20,937 nt of DNA from contig DAOWGL010000184.1 in assembly GCA_030637455.1 (NCBI GenBank), forward strand, positions 1 through 20,937, in the 5' to 3' direction. Shown piece after piece: positions 5,425-13,352 of the stretch; position 1 is the stretch's first letter, and each line of letters opens with the position of its first letter. The notes under the pieces are model-generated. The model had not been told where the DNA came from, did no database searches, and was given only the letters and a program-made list of their open reading frames with translations. This stretch comes from Candidatus Nitrosopumilus sp. Lineage in GTDB: Archaea > Thermoproteota > Nitrososphaeria > Nitrososphaerales > Nitrosopumilaceae. The translations under genes were made by a program, and so were the position numbers.

Positions 5425-7035
5425 CTAAGATTTCTCAGCCTCAGTTAGCAAATTCATTATTGCCTCATCTGTAATTATTCCAATAACCTTTCCATCATTA
5501 TTTGGATCAATGACAGGTATCAAATCAAAGGGGTGAGAATTCATCTTTTGAATTACTGTAAATAAATATTCATCAGGCAATGTTGTATGGAATTTTTTAT
5601 ACATCACATCACTAACATTAGTTAGATCTCTTGTTTTTTTATGAGAATTATTTATTTCTCGTTTTGATATCAACCCTACAAGTCTATCTTCATCATCAAA
5701 AACAAGAAATGGTTTTTTTGTTATTGTATTGTTTTCATTAAATTCTTTGATTGTAATATCCTGTTTTGTTTTAGAAAACGCAGTATTAATGACTGCAATA
5801 GCAGGAGTATCAGATACAACTCTTCTGAAATAAAATGGTGACAATACGAGTTCAGATGCTCCAATCACAAATGGTGTGATTTTCTTTAATTTACGCTGAA
5901 GTTCAACACTTGAAATAATCATAGTGATAAGAGTTCCAAGAACTAAAAGTGAGAATATCTTGTTGTCCATTATTTCTGCTTGGAGTAAGGAAAGCATCAA
6001 GGCCAAATCAACTGCACCTTTTGACATTACACCGTATGCAACAGTTGATGCAGGTCGCATTTTTGCTATCCGCACTGCAATATACGAACTCAAAAACTTG
6101 ACACCAGTCATTATTAGAATAAAAACTGCGATTATCCACCATTCTAATTCTAAAAATGCAAGGCTGAAATGAAGACCAATTCCGGCAAAAAATATTGGAA
6201 TAAAAATTCCATAACCAATTACGTTGATGTTTTTTGAAATTTCGTGATATTCATCTCTAGTCATTCTAGAAACTGCAATTCCCAAAAGAAGAGCACCTAT
6301 TGCACCATGAACACCACTGATTTCTGCAAAATATGCAACAAGTAAGATCATTCCAATTACAATTGCAAAATATGCTTCCTTTACACGAAGATGATTTTTA
6401 ATTAATCTGAAAAACTGTGGTAATCCATATACTGAAAGAAGCCCAGCGATTGCAAAGAAAATTACCATCTTGGCAAATAGCCACAACATTTGCGAAATAT
6501 CTGTAGATTCTGAGCTTGTATCTATCTGAATGAAAACACTGACAAAAATAATTGCTATAAACTCTACAATGGCAGTTACAGTAAAAATTTCAAGACCAAT
6601 AGTTGATTTTAATTTTCCAAGATCACTTAGCACCTTGGCAGTGACACCCAAACTTGATGCAGCTATTACACTTGCAATCGCAAAGGATTGAATGAAATCT
6701 AAATCTATAGTTAATCCAAATAGTCCTGCAACCAAAAATGGTATCAAAAATGCAATGGCAGAGCCTGCAAAGATTCTACCTTTCATTACTTTGAACAAAC
6801 CAGCAACATCGATTTCTTCAAGACCAATTAGGAAAAATAAAAAAAACACACCAATAGATACAAACAATTCAATTGCTTCAATGGGTTGAACTATCGCTAA
6901 AAGGGCTGGACCCACAATAATTCCTGCTAGAACATTACCAAGGATTGTAGGTTGACCAATTCTGTGAAGTAATTCACCTCCAAGTTTTGATGCAATTACT
7001 AATACTGCGATGAATAGAATTGCTTCAAAGGACAA
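5425..7035 (-). CDS. CPA2 (Kef/NapA-type) cation/proton antiporter with C-terminal CBS domains
   Basis: The product is 536 aa. Residues 1-385 form about 12 membrane helices of the Na+/H+ exchanger fold, with GQPTILGNVLAGIIVGP (27-43) and FFLIGLEEID (68-76) typical of CPA2 proteins. Residues ~405-460 and ~473-530 form two CBS-like units (LVGLISKRE, IPVIDPNNDGKVIGIITDEA), which in related proteins bind adenine nucleotides and gate transport. Oddity: where electrogenic CPA2 members have an Asp-Asp pair in helix 5, this protein shows Glu158-Phe159 in TAIVEFIAII, so the usual carboxylate pair is not conserved. Start: TTG at 7033-7035 is the only option in frame. The substrate (Na+, K+ or H+) is unknown. 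Confidence 0.9.
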   Translation of the reverse strand: MSFEAILFIAVLVIASKLGGELLHRIGQPTILGNVLAGIIVGPALLAIVQPIEAIELFVSIGVFFLFFLIGLEEIDVAGLFKVMKGRIFAGSAIAFLIPFLVAGLFGLTIDLDFIQSFAIASVIAASSLGVTAKVLSDLGKLKSTIGLEIFTVTAIVEFIAIIFVSVFIQIDTSSESTDISQMLWLFAKMVIFFAIAGLLSVYGLPQFFRLIKNHLRVKEAYFAIVIGMILLVAYFAEISGVHGAIGALLLGIAVSRMTRDEYHEISKNINVIGYGIFIPIFFAGIGLHFSLAFLELEWWIIAVFILIMTGVKFLSSYIAVRIAKMRPASTVAYGVMSKGAVDLALMLSLLQAEIMDNKIFSLLVLGTLITMIISSVELQRKLKKITPFVIGASELVLSPFYFRRVVSDTPAIAVINTAFSKTKQDITIKEFNENNTITKKPFLVFDDEDRLVGLISKREINNSHKKTRDLTNVSDVMYKKFHTTLPDEYLFTVIQKMNSHPFDLIPVIDPNNDGKVIGIITDEAIMNLLTEAEKS

Positions 7036-7147
7036 ACTTGATTATTTCATCGATTTCCATTAGATAAACTAAAGGTGAATCTCATTTTTCTAAATATCTT
7101 GTATTGTCATCCATTCATTTGGATTATTTTTGAGTAAATACTGGGAG

Positions 7148-7161
7148 CGGCATCAAACTAA
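7148..7161 (+). repeat. Second copy of CGGCATCAAACTAA
   Basis: This 14-base sequence is identical to 133-146. It lies 8 bp upstream of the second tRNA-end copy, whereas the first copy lies 72 bp downstream of the tRNA-end repeat. Both copies are therefore just inside the ends of the 44-7186 interval. Confidence 0.5.
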
Positions 7162-7168
7162 TTTCACA

Positions 7169-7186
7169 AAACTCGCCCCCGGCACA
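7169..7186 (+). repeat. Right copy of 18-bp tRNA-end direct repeat (attR-like)
   Basis: This is identical to 44-61, the 3' end of the Met-type tRNA. The preceding bases do not form a T-arm or anticodon arm, so it is a tRNA fragment and not a tRNA gene. It lies in the 178-bp gap between the antiporter start (7035) and the gene ending at 7214. Confidence 0.7.
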
Positions 7187-7213
7187 TATTATTTTAAAAA
7201 GTATAGGGAATGT

Positions 7214-7642
7214 CTAAGAATAATATTCCTTGAATCCCTTATCTGTTGGATGCAATTCAGTTTTTGGACCAAACATGCCTTGTTTCTGAACTACTTTTAG
7301 CAATCCATTTTTTTCTAAATCTTCTAGAATGGCATCAAGATCTTGACTATCTAATCCAGTGTTTTTTTGAATACTTTCAAAAGATTTTGAACCTCTGTTT
7401 AATGCTCCCAAAACAAGATCATTTTTTGATTGAGGTTTAGAGGGATCTGTTCTAGGTTCAAAGGATTCTGATTGGTGTTCTGGAGCAGGTTTAACAAAAC
7501 TAGGTTCAAATGGTTTTGGTTGTTGTGGTTGAATGAAACTTTTCCCTATACCTTTTTTTGCCAAAATACGTGGGATGATTCTAGCTAGAGGAATTGCTAA
7601 GAAAATTATGATATAAATCCATGAAAAGTTAGGTTCTGCCAT
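7214..7642 (-). CDS. Membrane-anchored winged-helix protein
   Basis: The protein is 142 aa. Residues ~6-26 (FSWIYIIIFLAIPLARIIPRI) are a single membrane anchor. Residues ~35-72 are a Pro/Gln/Ser linker. Residues ~73-142 look like a winged helix: DLVLGALNRGSKSFESIQKNTGLDSQDLDAILEDLEKNGLLK forms the HTH, and the TELHPTDKGFKEY wing/helix ends it as in many MarR/PadR-like archaeal regulators. A membrane-tethered DNA-binding protein is the likeliest reading; a protein-interaction role is possible. The ATG at 7642 is about 27 nt from a TATA-like AAATTTATG. It is divergent from the prohibitin-like gene at 7748, 105 bp away. Confidence 0.8.
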   Translation of the reverse strand: MAEPNFSWIYIIIFLAIPLARIIPRILAKKGIGKSFIQPQQPKPFEPSFVKPAPEHQSESFEPRTDPSKPQSKNDLVLGALNRGSKSFESIQKNTGLDSQDLDAILEDLEKNGLLKVVQKQGMFGPKTELHPTDKGFKEYYS

Positions 7643-7747
7643 CAGTTATTTCATGTTTGAATGGCATAAATTTGTTAAGAGTGAAAACTTAGTGCAAACT
7701 AATTCTCATTAGATTGGTATAATAGTAGAAGATGAATACCAGAGACA

Positions 7748-8611
7748 TTGTCAAAGTATCAATCTCCTAAAGTAAATGTAAACATGGGTCCAATGAAAAT
7801 TGTTCTAGTTGCAATTCTTCTTCTAATTATAATCGGGGTTGTAGCATCAGCCTCAGTCAAAATAGTAGATGCAGGTAACAGAGGCGTACTATTACATTGG
7901 AATGCAGTTGATCTTTCCGCTCCTCCACTAGATGAGGGAATACACTTCCTTGTTCCATTCCAAGATGATATTGTACAAATGGAAGTTCGTACTCTAAAGT
8001 ATGACAAAGATACTAGAAGTGCATCAAAAGACCTTCAATCAGTAGAAACAACAGTTACAGTAAACTATCATCCAGATAAAGAACAAGTTCACGTATTATT
8101 CAAAGAAATTGGTCTAGATTATGAAAATAGAGTTATTCAGCCAGCAATTGAGGAGACAGTAAAACAAGTAACTGCAAATTACAATGCTGAGGAATTAATC
8201 ACAAAAAGACCATTAGTGAAAGCAGACATTGAAAATGCAATCAGAGAGAGATTAGAACAATTTGATGTCAAAACTGATGTAATCTCAATTACAGATTTTG
8301 AATTCTCAGCATTATTCAATAAAGCAATTGAATCTAAAGTAGAAGCAGAACAAAATGCACTAAGGGCAGAAAATGACTTGCGAAGAATTGAAGTTGAAGC
8401 CAGACAACATGAGGCTTCAGCTATCGGAATTGCAAATGCAAACATTGCTCAAGCAAACGGTGAGGCTGAGGCAATTGCAATTATTAATCAAGCATTAGCA
8501 AATAATCCAGAATACTTGCAATGGTTAAAAATACAAAAATGGGACGGAATATTACCTCTAGTAGTAGGTGAAGGTGGCACTCCATTTATTCAAATTCCAA
8601 CTAATCCTTAG
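7748..8611 (+). CDS. Prohibitin-like SPFH/band 7 membrane protein
   Basis: The protein is 287 aa. A polar N-terminal ~15 residues precede a membrane anchor (residues ~17-39, MKIVLVAILLLIIIGVVASA). The SPFH domain follows (GNRGVLLHWNAVD...EGIHFLVPFQD; VRTLKYD; SVETTVTVNYHPD), then a Glu/Ala-rich coiled-coil (~195-260, EAEQNALRAENDLRRIEVEARQ and AQANGEAEAIAIINQAL). The order and length match prohibitin/stomatin proteins, which form large membrane rings that scaffold or protect proteases and other complexes. The TTG at 7748 lies about 27 nt from TATAAT (7718-7723) and suits a leaderless transcript; ATG at 7784 is an alternative that would cut the cytoplasmic N-tail. It is convergent with the gene at 8627. 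Confidence 0.93.
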   Translation: MSKYQSPKVNVNMGPMKIVLVAILLLIIIGVVASASVKIVDAGNRGVLLHWNAVDLSAPPLDEGIHFLVPFQDDIVQMEVRTLKYDKDTRSASKDLQSVETTVTVNYHPDKEQVHVLFKEIGLDYENRVIQPAIEETVKQVTANYNAEELITKRPLVKADIENAIRERLEQFDVKTDVISITDFEFSALFNKAIESKVEAEQNALRAENDLRRIEVEARQHEASAIGIANANIAQANGEAEAIAIINQALANNPEYLQWLKIQKWDGILPLVVGEGGTPFIQIPTNP

Positions 8612-8626
8612 ATAGTTTAAAAAAAC

Positions 8627-8932
8627 TTAGTTGTTTTCTTTGTCTTTGTTATAATCTCTGATTGCATCATACATTGCAAGAAATTGTTCAGGTTCATTTT
8701 GTCTATAATTTTTTTCAAGATTTTTAATTTCTTGATGTGAAATTTGTTCTCCCTTATTTTCATAGTACTCTTTGATTATTTGAGAGGGGGTTTTTTTAAT
8801 ATTATATTTGTGAAGTGATTTATTGATAGATCTTTTACAATACAAATCATAAATTAAAAATTTGTACGCAAGATAACTCGATAATCCAATAATTGCAACG
8901 AGAAGGATTGGAATAATAATAATTGCAGCCAT
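8627..8932 (-). CDS. Small membrane-anchored protein, unknown
   Basis: About 101 aa starting at ATG 8932, with a TTG two codons earlier at 8938 as the alternative. A single hydrophobic helix occupies residues ~3-26 (AAIIIIPILLVAIIGLSSYLAY). It is followed by a charged Lys/Glu/Asn/Tyr-rich cytoplasmic part with predicted helices (SQIIKEYYENKGEQ; QEIKNLEKNYRQNEPEQFLAMYDAIRDYNKD). I know no catalytic motif in it. It converges on the prohibitin-like gene with only 15 bp between stop codons; such a tail-anchored partner near an SPFH gene is suggestive, but there is no direct evidence of interaction. Confidence 0.65.
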   Translation of the reverse strand: MAAIIIIPILLVAIIGLSSYLAYKFLIYDLYCKRSINKSLHKYNIKKTPSQIIKEYYENKGEQISHQEIKNLEKNYRQNEPEQFLAMYDAIRDYNKDKENN

Positions 8933-8992
8933 ATACAATTACACATAATTTCAGTATTTCATTGTTGTTCTTTTGAATGGAGATTTACTTAT

Positions 8993-9244
8993 TCAAGAAT
9001 TACGCATGGTTACTTGATTTCCAACTGTATGATGAATTCCAACAACTAATTCTGAATGAGTAGTAATTATCATCAAAGTTTCACAAGAAAGACATAGAAT
9101 AGAAGGCACGTAATCTGCATTTGCTTCAGACGGACCAATAGTAGCTAAAACTGCATCATCTTTAAGATCTATTCCAGCACAATACACGCATTTAGATGGT
9201 CTATTTGAAACACGTTTTATTTTATTGATAAAATAATTTACCAT
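8993..9244 (-). CDS. Small zinc-binding protein (two CxxC)
   Basis: 83 aa from ATG 9244; a GTG at 9259 would add five residues. A TATA-like AATTTAAGAATC centred about 27 nt upstream favours the ATG. The two pairs CVYC (near residue 19) and CLSC (near residue 51) should coordinate one zinc ion. The spacing and flanking residues fit a small treble-clef or zinc-ribbon domain. The C-terminal half has His residues (THSELVVGIHHTVGN) that could also bind metal. The N-terminus is basic (NKIKRVSNRPSK), suiting nucleic-acid contact. The function is unknown. Confidence 0.7.
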   Translation of the reverse strand: MVNYFINKIKRVSNRPSKCVYCAGIDLKDDAVLATIGPSEANADYVPSILCLSCETLMIITTHSELVVGIHHTVGNQVTMRNS

Positions 9245-9380
9245 GATAAAAAATAGCACTTTTTGATTCTTAAATTAATTACTATTTCATTTTGAGGCTC
9301 TATTTTTCTTCAAATTACCGAATTTAGCACAAATTTCAATATGGTAAAAGAGTTTTATTGTAAATGATCTGCAAAAAAAT

Positions 9381-9530
9381 ATGGGATTACTTTCACGCAA
9401 AAAAGAAATTATCGTAGGCAATATTTGTCCAAAATGTAACATGGAGTTTTCAGATTCACAAAGAACATTACGACATATGGAAAAAGCCCATCAATCTAAA
9501 AAGAAATTTGAATGTAATTCATGTGGATAA
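9381..9530 (+). CDS. 49-aa C2H2 zinc-finger protein
   Basis: ATG 9381 to TAA 9528-9530. A basic start (MGLLSRKKEI) is followed by a full classical zinc finger: Cys-x2-Cys-x12-His-x4-His, with the usual Phe and Leu core positions between (MEFSD...RTLRHMEKAH). After a basic linker (QSKKKFE) comes a second CNSCG at the very end, as though a second finger were cut off after its Cys pair. TTTTATT about 25 nt upstream is a good TATA box. Such single-finger proteins are known in archaea and are thought to bind DNA or RNA. It lies just upstream of the membrane protein at 9573 in the same direction. Confidence 0.75.
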   Translation: MGLLSRKKEIIVGNICPKCNMEFSDSQRTLRHMEKAHQSKKKFECNSCG

Positions 9531-9572
9531 AAATTAATTTCATTTGGATATTTTATTAAATAACAAGAAGAA

Positions 9573-9827
9573 ATGAAATTGTCAATGGCTACAAAGAACA
9601 AATTAAACAAAATTTCAGGAATCATTGCACTTGGAATGTTTGCAGTGATAGTGTCAGGATATTTTACTGGAAATGAGTCACTATTTGGATTTCCAAATGC
9701 CACGTTGCTCTATGCTTTAATGCCTTTAGCACTAATTTGGTTTGGTACTAGAAAAAATGGGTGTGGGAGTTGTAATCAAACATGTGCAATTTCAGAAGCA
9801 GAACATGAAGAAGAAAATAAAAAATGA
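9573..9827 (+). CDS. Small membrane protein with Cys motif, unknown
   Basis: 84 aa from ATG 9573, or 80 aa from ATG 9585, which fits a TATA-like TTTATTAAAT slightly less well. Two membrane helices are visible at about residues 16-32 and 42-60. A basic turn (GTRKNG) precedes the Cys motif CGSCNQTC (residues ~64-71) and a very acidic His/Glu tail (SEAEHEEENKK). The three closely spaced Cys could bind a metal or form a disulfide. No family is recognised. Confidence 0.65.
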   Translation: MKLSMATKNKLNKISGIIALGMFAVIVSGYFTGNESLFGFPNATLLYALMPLALIWFGTRKNGCGSCNQTCAISEAEHEEENKK

Positions 9828-9868
9828 TCTCTAGTTTCTTTAAGGAGAAATGTCAATAGAATATAGAT

Positions 9869-10345
9869 TTGAAATTAAATGATAAAAAATTAATTATTAT
9901 TGCAATGATTGTAGGAATTTTAGGATTATCAGCAACTATAGCATTTGTAGGGCAAGGAAATGTAAGACATGTAGAAATTTTTTGGGCAGAAACTGTAGAA
10001 CAAACTATCATGTTTGAAGACATTGACGGAGAAACACAAGTTAGAGGTATCAAAGGAGTTTCAGGGGATGCAAATCCAACATTATTGTCACGAACATCAT
10101 TTGCATACATATTAACTGTAATTAATAACGGAACAACATTTCATAGACTTTACATAGAAGGATTCAATGTTCAAACAGAACTATTAGAACCAGGCCAGCA
10201 AGATTCCATCACAATACATCCAGACAAAGAAGGAGAATTCGTATATTATGACAAGAAAGAAAATTTAATCCCATTAGGTAAAATTAAAATTGTTTCAGTT
10301 GTTCCAAGTGATAATTTTCAAGGAATATGGAAAGATTTGATTTGA
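9869..10345 (+). CDS. Exported cupredoxin-fold protein lacking the Cys ligand
   Basis: 158 aa from TTG 9869, about 28 nt from a TATA-like TCTTTAAGG; ATG 9905 is an alternative. Residues 7-28 are a signal anchor after a Lys-rich start, so the rest is outside the membrane. Residues ~75-143 read as a cupredoxin/COX2-like beta-sandwich (FAYILTVINNGTTFHRLYIEGF...LEPGQQDSITIHPDKEGEFVYYDKKENL). Copper proteins of this fold place Cys/His/Met around the last loop. Here there is no Cys at all, an Asp-Lys-Lys run stands where the Cys is expected, and only His92 remains near a ligand position. It may be structural, or bind another partner. Thaumarchaeota carry many cupredoxins, which makes a degenerate paralogue plausible. 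Confidence 0.6.
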   Translation: MKLNDKKLIIIAMIVGILGLSATIAFVGQGNVRHVEIFWAETVEQTIMFEDIDGETQVRGIKGVSGDANPTLLSRTSFAYILTVINNGTTFHRLYIEGFNVQTELLEPGQQDSITIHPDKEGEFVYYDKKENLIPLGKIKIVSVVPSDNFQGIWKDLI

Positions 10346-10365
10346 TAACCTGTCTTATTGTAAAT

Positions 10366-11295
10366 CTATCTTTTGGCAATGACTAAATCTACATCATAAT
10401 TCAAAGTTGCACGTGGATTGAGTTTTAAAATCCACGACATATGAGAAGAGGTTTTTGTTTCAGGAGTGATTTTAAAGTCTAAATTCTGTAAATTCATGCG
10501 TAATAATTTTTCATCAAGAGGTTTTTTCACAGAATTGATTCCCCTGTCAAAATCATATGGATCACTAATAACAAAATATCCTGTAGAGATTTGTTTTGAA
10601 ACATGTTTTAAGAATTCCGTAGGTTCTACAAGTTCCAAAACATTCAGAGCAAGAACAAGATCAAATTGTAATTTTCCAAATATTGGAGATAAGAAATCGG
10701 CTACAACATAATCAAGGTTATTTTTGGATAATTTTTTTGCAATTCTCAAAGCAGAAAAGGATCTATCAACACCAAACACCATTTTGTTAGATTTTGCTAA
10801 AAAAGAAGTCATAATACCAATAGAGCATCCATACTCTAAAACAAGATTAGATTTTTGTAAAGAATTAAGATTTTTTTGTATCTCAGAGTAGAATTTTGAA
10901 GATTTACTATTTTGATATATCAGTGACCATCGTTCTTCAAGAGCAGTTCTATCTTCATGAGTTTGAGAAGTATTTGATAATGAAGATTTACAAAATGTCT
11001 TGAGTTTTAGATTTTCAATTAATTGATAGAGTTTGCCGCCTAATTTTTTGCGTGATGAAAGATAAAGAGAAAAATTATTCCACATAATAGGGATTTTTTC
11101 AATTATAGGATATTGTCCATGACATTTTGGACATTCTAAAATCCCTTCAACTATTTCCTTGTCCTGTTTGAATGAATCTAATTCTAATTTTGAACCACAA
11201 TTTACACATTTTAAAAATTCAAGACTAGATTCTAACATGTTCGATGACAAATCAATGGATTTTGAACTAATAATTTCTTTGATAGTAAAAATCAA
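10366..11295 (-). CDS. SAM-dependent methyltransferase with N-terminal Trm112-like zinc ribbon
   Basis: 309 aa from TTG 11295, or 290 aa from ATG 11240 (MLESSLEFLKC), which I find at least as likely. A zinc-ribbon/Trm112-like domain occupies roughly residues 27-75 (CVNCGSKLELD...CPKCHGQYPIIEKIPIM). The Rossmann methyltransferase domain follows: motif I VLEYGCSIGIMTSFLA (~153-168), an acidic strand end VFGVDRS, and FDLVLALNVLELVEP as the motif near the substrate pocket. A ribbon fused to a methyltransferase is common among archaeal O- or C-methyltransferases of surface or cofactor pathways; the substrate is not predictable. It is divergent from the gene at 11334 with a 38-bp gap. Confidence 0.8.
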   Translation of the reverse strand: MIFTIKEIISSKSIDLSSNMLESSLEFLKCVNCGSKLELDSFKQDKEIVEGILECPKCHGQYPIIEKIPIMWNNFSLYLSSRKKLGGKLYQLIENLKLKTFCKSSLSNTSQTHEDRTALEERWSLIYQNSKSSKFYSEIQKNLNSLQKSNLVLEYGCSIGIMTSFLAKSNKMVFGVDRSFSALRIAKKLSKNNLDYVVADFLSPIFGKLQFDLVLALNVLELVEPTEFLKHVSKQISTGYFVISDPYDFDRGINSVKKPLDEKLLRMNLQNLDFKITPETKTSSHMSWILKLNPRATLNYDVDLVIAKR

Positions 11296-11333
11296 GGTAA
11301 TCTTAAATGTAGTATTTTGGAATTTTATGCAAA

Positions 11334-12530
11334 TTGGGTGAATTTCAAGAGTTTGCAGATGCGTTATTTGGACAATTATCAGTTGAAATTAATGAAGAAA
11401 AGGAGATTGTAGAACTAGCAACTAAGGCTAGGGATGATATTGCAAACAAGGTACAATTCAAAGAATTAGATGATATTGCGACTGAGATATTACCTGATTT
11501 TAAAAACAAAGTGGAAGAATTCGTAGGGATAAAAATTCCAGAGAATATTTCATTAAAATTTCCAGAATTAGAAGAATTAAAGAGGATTAAAGGAAACAAA
11601 GTATTTGCAGATAATGAATCAAAAGAATTTGTCAAAGAGTTATTCAATGCAGTTGCAAAAGAAAATCTAACAAAGATTGCAGAGTTGATGCAACAAGACA
11701 CTGCAAAATATTTAGTATATTCTACATATGCTATTCAATACATTTCAAAAATTACAACAACGTATGGGGATTATTTGGATTCAGAAATTTATTTAAACAA
11801 ATTCATTTTGTCAAGATATCCACAGATAATTCTACATAAACAAGGTGAGCCGTATGAATCAAGATTTCAAAGTGTTAACTCAGGATATCTAGGAGCAGTA
11901 AAAATGGCAGTTCTTGAAGAATTAATTCATTCAACACAAGAAAATCTCCAACAAGTAAACAAAAAGGCAGCAATGGGAGTAAATAAAATAAATGAAGAAT
12001 TGGCTAAAATCATCCTATCATTAGATTCTGAAACAATCAACAAATTATCAGAGTATTGTCAATTACAAGCAGTCCCAGATGATTTTCCATTTGCAAAAAA
12101 AGCTAATTTATTTTTCTTTTTAAATCCAGATCATTTTTTAATTGAGCAAATTGGACCCGATGTTATGACATTTACACATGTAGAAATAGATCCTAAAATT
12201 GGTGAATCAATTCCTGAATTATTGGATATTTACAAGAGATGGCTTGTTCCAATCCAACAACACCATGCGGCCTTTACTGCAATGGAAGGAATGGCAGCTT
12301 TTGCCATTGAAAATATACTAAAAGATGATCAAGATTTTCAAAATTATCTATCAACGTTTATGGGAACTGATTTTTCATCATATCAGGTAAGAAAAAACAT
12401 GGGCAAGGACTTTACAAAAATATTATATGAAAAATTAGGCAAAGATACCTTCAAAAAAATGATAGAAATTCCTCCAAATACTAGAGAGCTCAAGGATCCT
12501 CAATTATATCTTAAAAAACTGAGTTTGTAA
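11334..12530 (+). CDS. Conserved-type hypothetical protein with EExxH motif, 398 aa
   Basis: The start is TTG 11334, about 28 nt from TTAAAT (11303-11308). It is a soluble, mostly helical protein with no signal. The helix AVKMAVLEELIHSTQENL carries E-E-x-x-H, and a later helix has QQHHAAFTAMEGMAAFAIE (about residues 310-328). His/Glu helices in this order are seen in zincin-like metallohydrolases, but the canonical HExxH is absent and nothing else confirms a protease. The closing third (STFMGTDFSSYQVRKNMG...FTKILYEKLGKDTFKKM) looks like a compact helical unit. The next gene begins 3 bp after its stop, so the two form an operon with a SirB1-like protein. Confidence 0.7.
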   Translation: MGEFQEFADALFGQLSVEINEEKEIVELATKARDDIANKVQFKELDDIATEILPDFKNKVEEFVGIKIPENISLKFPELEELKRIKGNKVFADNESKEFVKELFNAVAKENLTKIAELMQQDTAKYLVYSTYAIQYISKITTTYGDYLDSEIYLNKFILSRYPQIILHKQGEPYESRFQSVNSGYLGAVKMAVLEELIHSTQENLQQVNKKAAMGVNKINEELAKIILSLDSETINKLSEYCQLQAVPDDFPFAKKANLFFFLNPDHFLIEQIGPDVMTFTHVEIDPKIGESIPELLDIYKRWLVPIQQHHAAFTAMEGMAAFAIENILKDDQDFQNYLSTFMGTDFSSYQVRKNMGKDFTKILYEKLGKDTFKKMIEIPPNTRELKDPQLYLKKLSL

Positions 12531-12533
12531 CAA

Positions 12534-13352
12534 TTGGAAGAAAAATTTGATCCATTAGTTGCAGAGTGGCTTGCATTTGTAAAGAATCCAAATTTCAACT
12601 TGGTTGAAAAATGTCTCAAGTTTGCACAAATTTTAGAATATCCAGATCTAAATGTAGATGATTATATTCAAAAAATTAATCATATTGGAAAATCACTAAA
12701 AGAATCAATCAGTGATGTAAAAAATCCAACATATTTGATTTCAATGTTAAACGAACATATTTTTGAAAATTTAGGTTTTAGTGGAGATGATGATGACTAC
12801 TATAATCCAAAAAATAATTTTCTAAATGAAGTGATTGATAAAAAAACGGGGCTTCCAATTACTATTTCAATTCTATATGCCGAAATTGCAAAATTCATCG
12901 GATTGGAATTAAAGATAGTTGGATTCCCCAGCCATATTCTGGTAAAATATAATGAAGAGATGATTTTGGATCCATTTTATGACGGACGTTTACTAGATGT
13001 TGATGACCTGCAAGATATTCTTGATGCAAATTATGGAGGAGAATTAGAATTTAAACCAGAATTTCTCGATGAAGTTAAACCAGAACAAATACTTGTAAGA
13101 CTAACAAGGAATTTAAAAAATTCTTATGTTCAATCATTTGTTTATGAAAAAGCTTTACGATGTGTAAATATGGTACTAGCTATTGAACCAGAATCACCTG
13201 AAGATATTAGAGATAAAGGGATTTTAGAAGGAAGATTAAAAAATTCAGAAATTGCTTTAAAATATTTGAATAAATATTTAGAAATAAACCCAAACGCAGA
13301 AGATGTAGACTTTGTTTTAGAATTAATTAGAAGTATTAAAACAAAAAATTAA
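12534..13352 (+). CDS. SirB1-like transglutaminase-fold protein with TPR tail
   Basis: 272 aa from TTG 12534, which directly follows the upstream stop. Residues ~85-150 match the Transglut_core2/SirB1 pattern: NNFLNEVIDKKTGLPITISILYAEIAKFIGLELKIVGFPSHILVKY, then DPFYDGRLLD. The catalytic Cys of true transglutaminases is not evident, as usual for this family. The C-terminal ~75 residues form TPR-like helix pairs (KALRCVNMVLAIEPESPEDIRDKGILEGRLKNSEIALKYLNKYLEINPN). In bacteria such proteins are linked to envelope or regulatory roles; here the fold is clear but the activity is not. Its stop overlaps by 3 bp the stop of the convergent coiled-coil gene. Confidence 0.82.
   Translation: MEEKFDPLVAEWLAFVKNPNFNLVEKCLKFAQILEYPDLNVDDYIQKINHIGKSLKESISDVKNPTYLISMLNEHIFENLGFSGDDDDYYNPKNNFLNEVIDKKTGLPITISILYAEIAKFIGLELKIVGFPSHILVKYNEEMILDPFYDGRLLDVDDLQDILDANYGGELEFKPEFLDEVKPEQILVRLTRNLKNSYVQSFVYEKALRCVNMVLAIEPESPEDIRDKGILEGRLKNSEIALKYLNKYLEINPNAEDVDFVLELIRSIKTKN

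Noticed and set aside
44-7186. Casposon or virus
   Set aside because: The interval has no cas1, polymerase, integrase or capsid-like gene.
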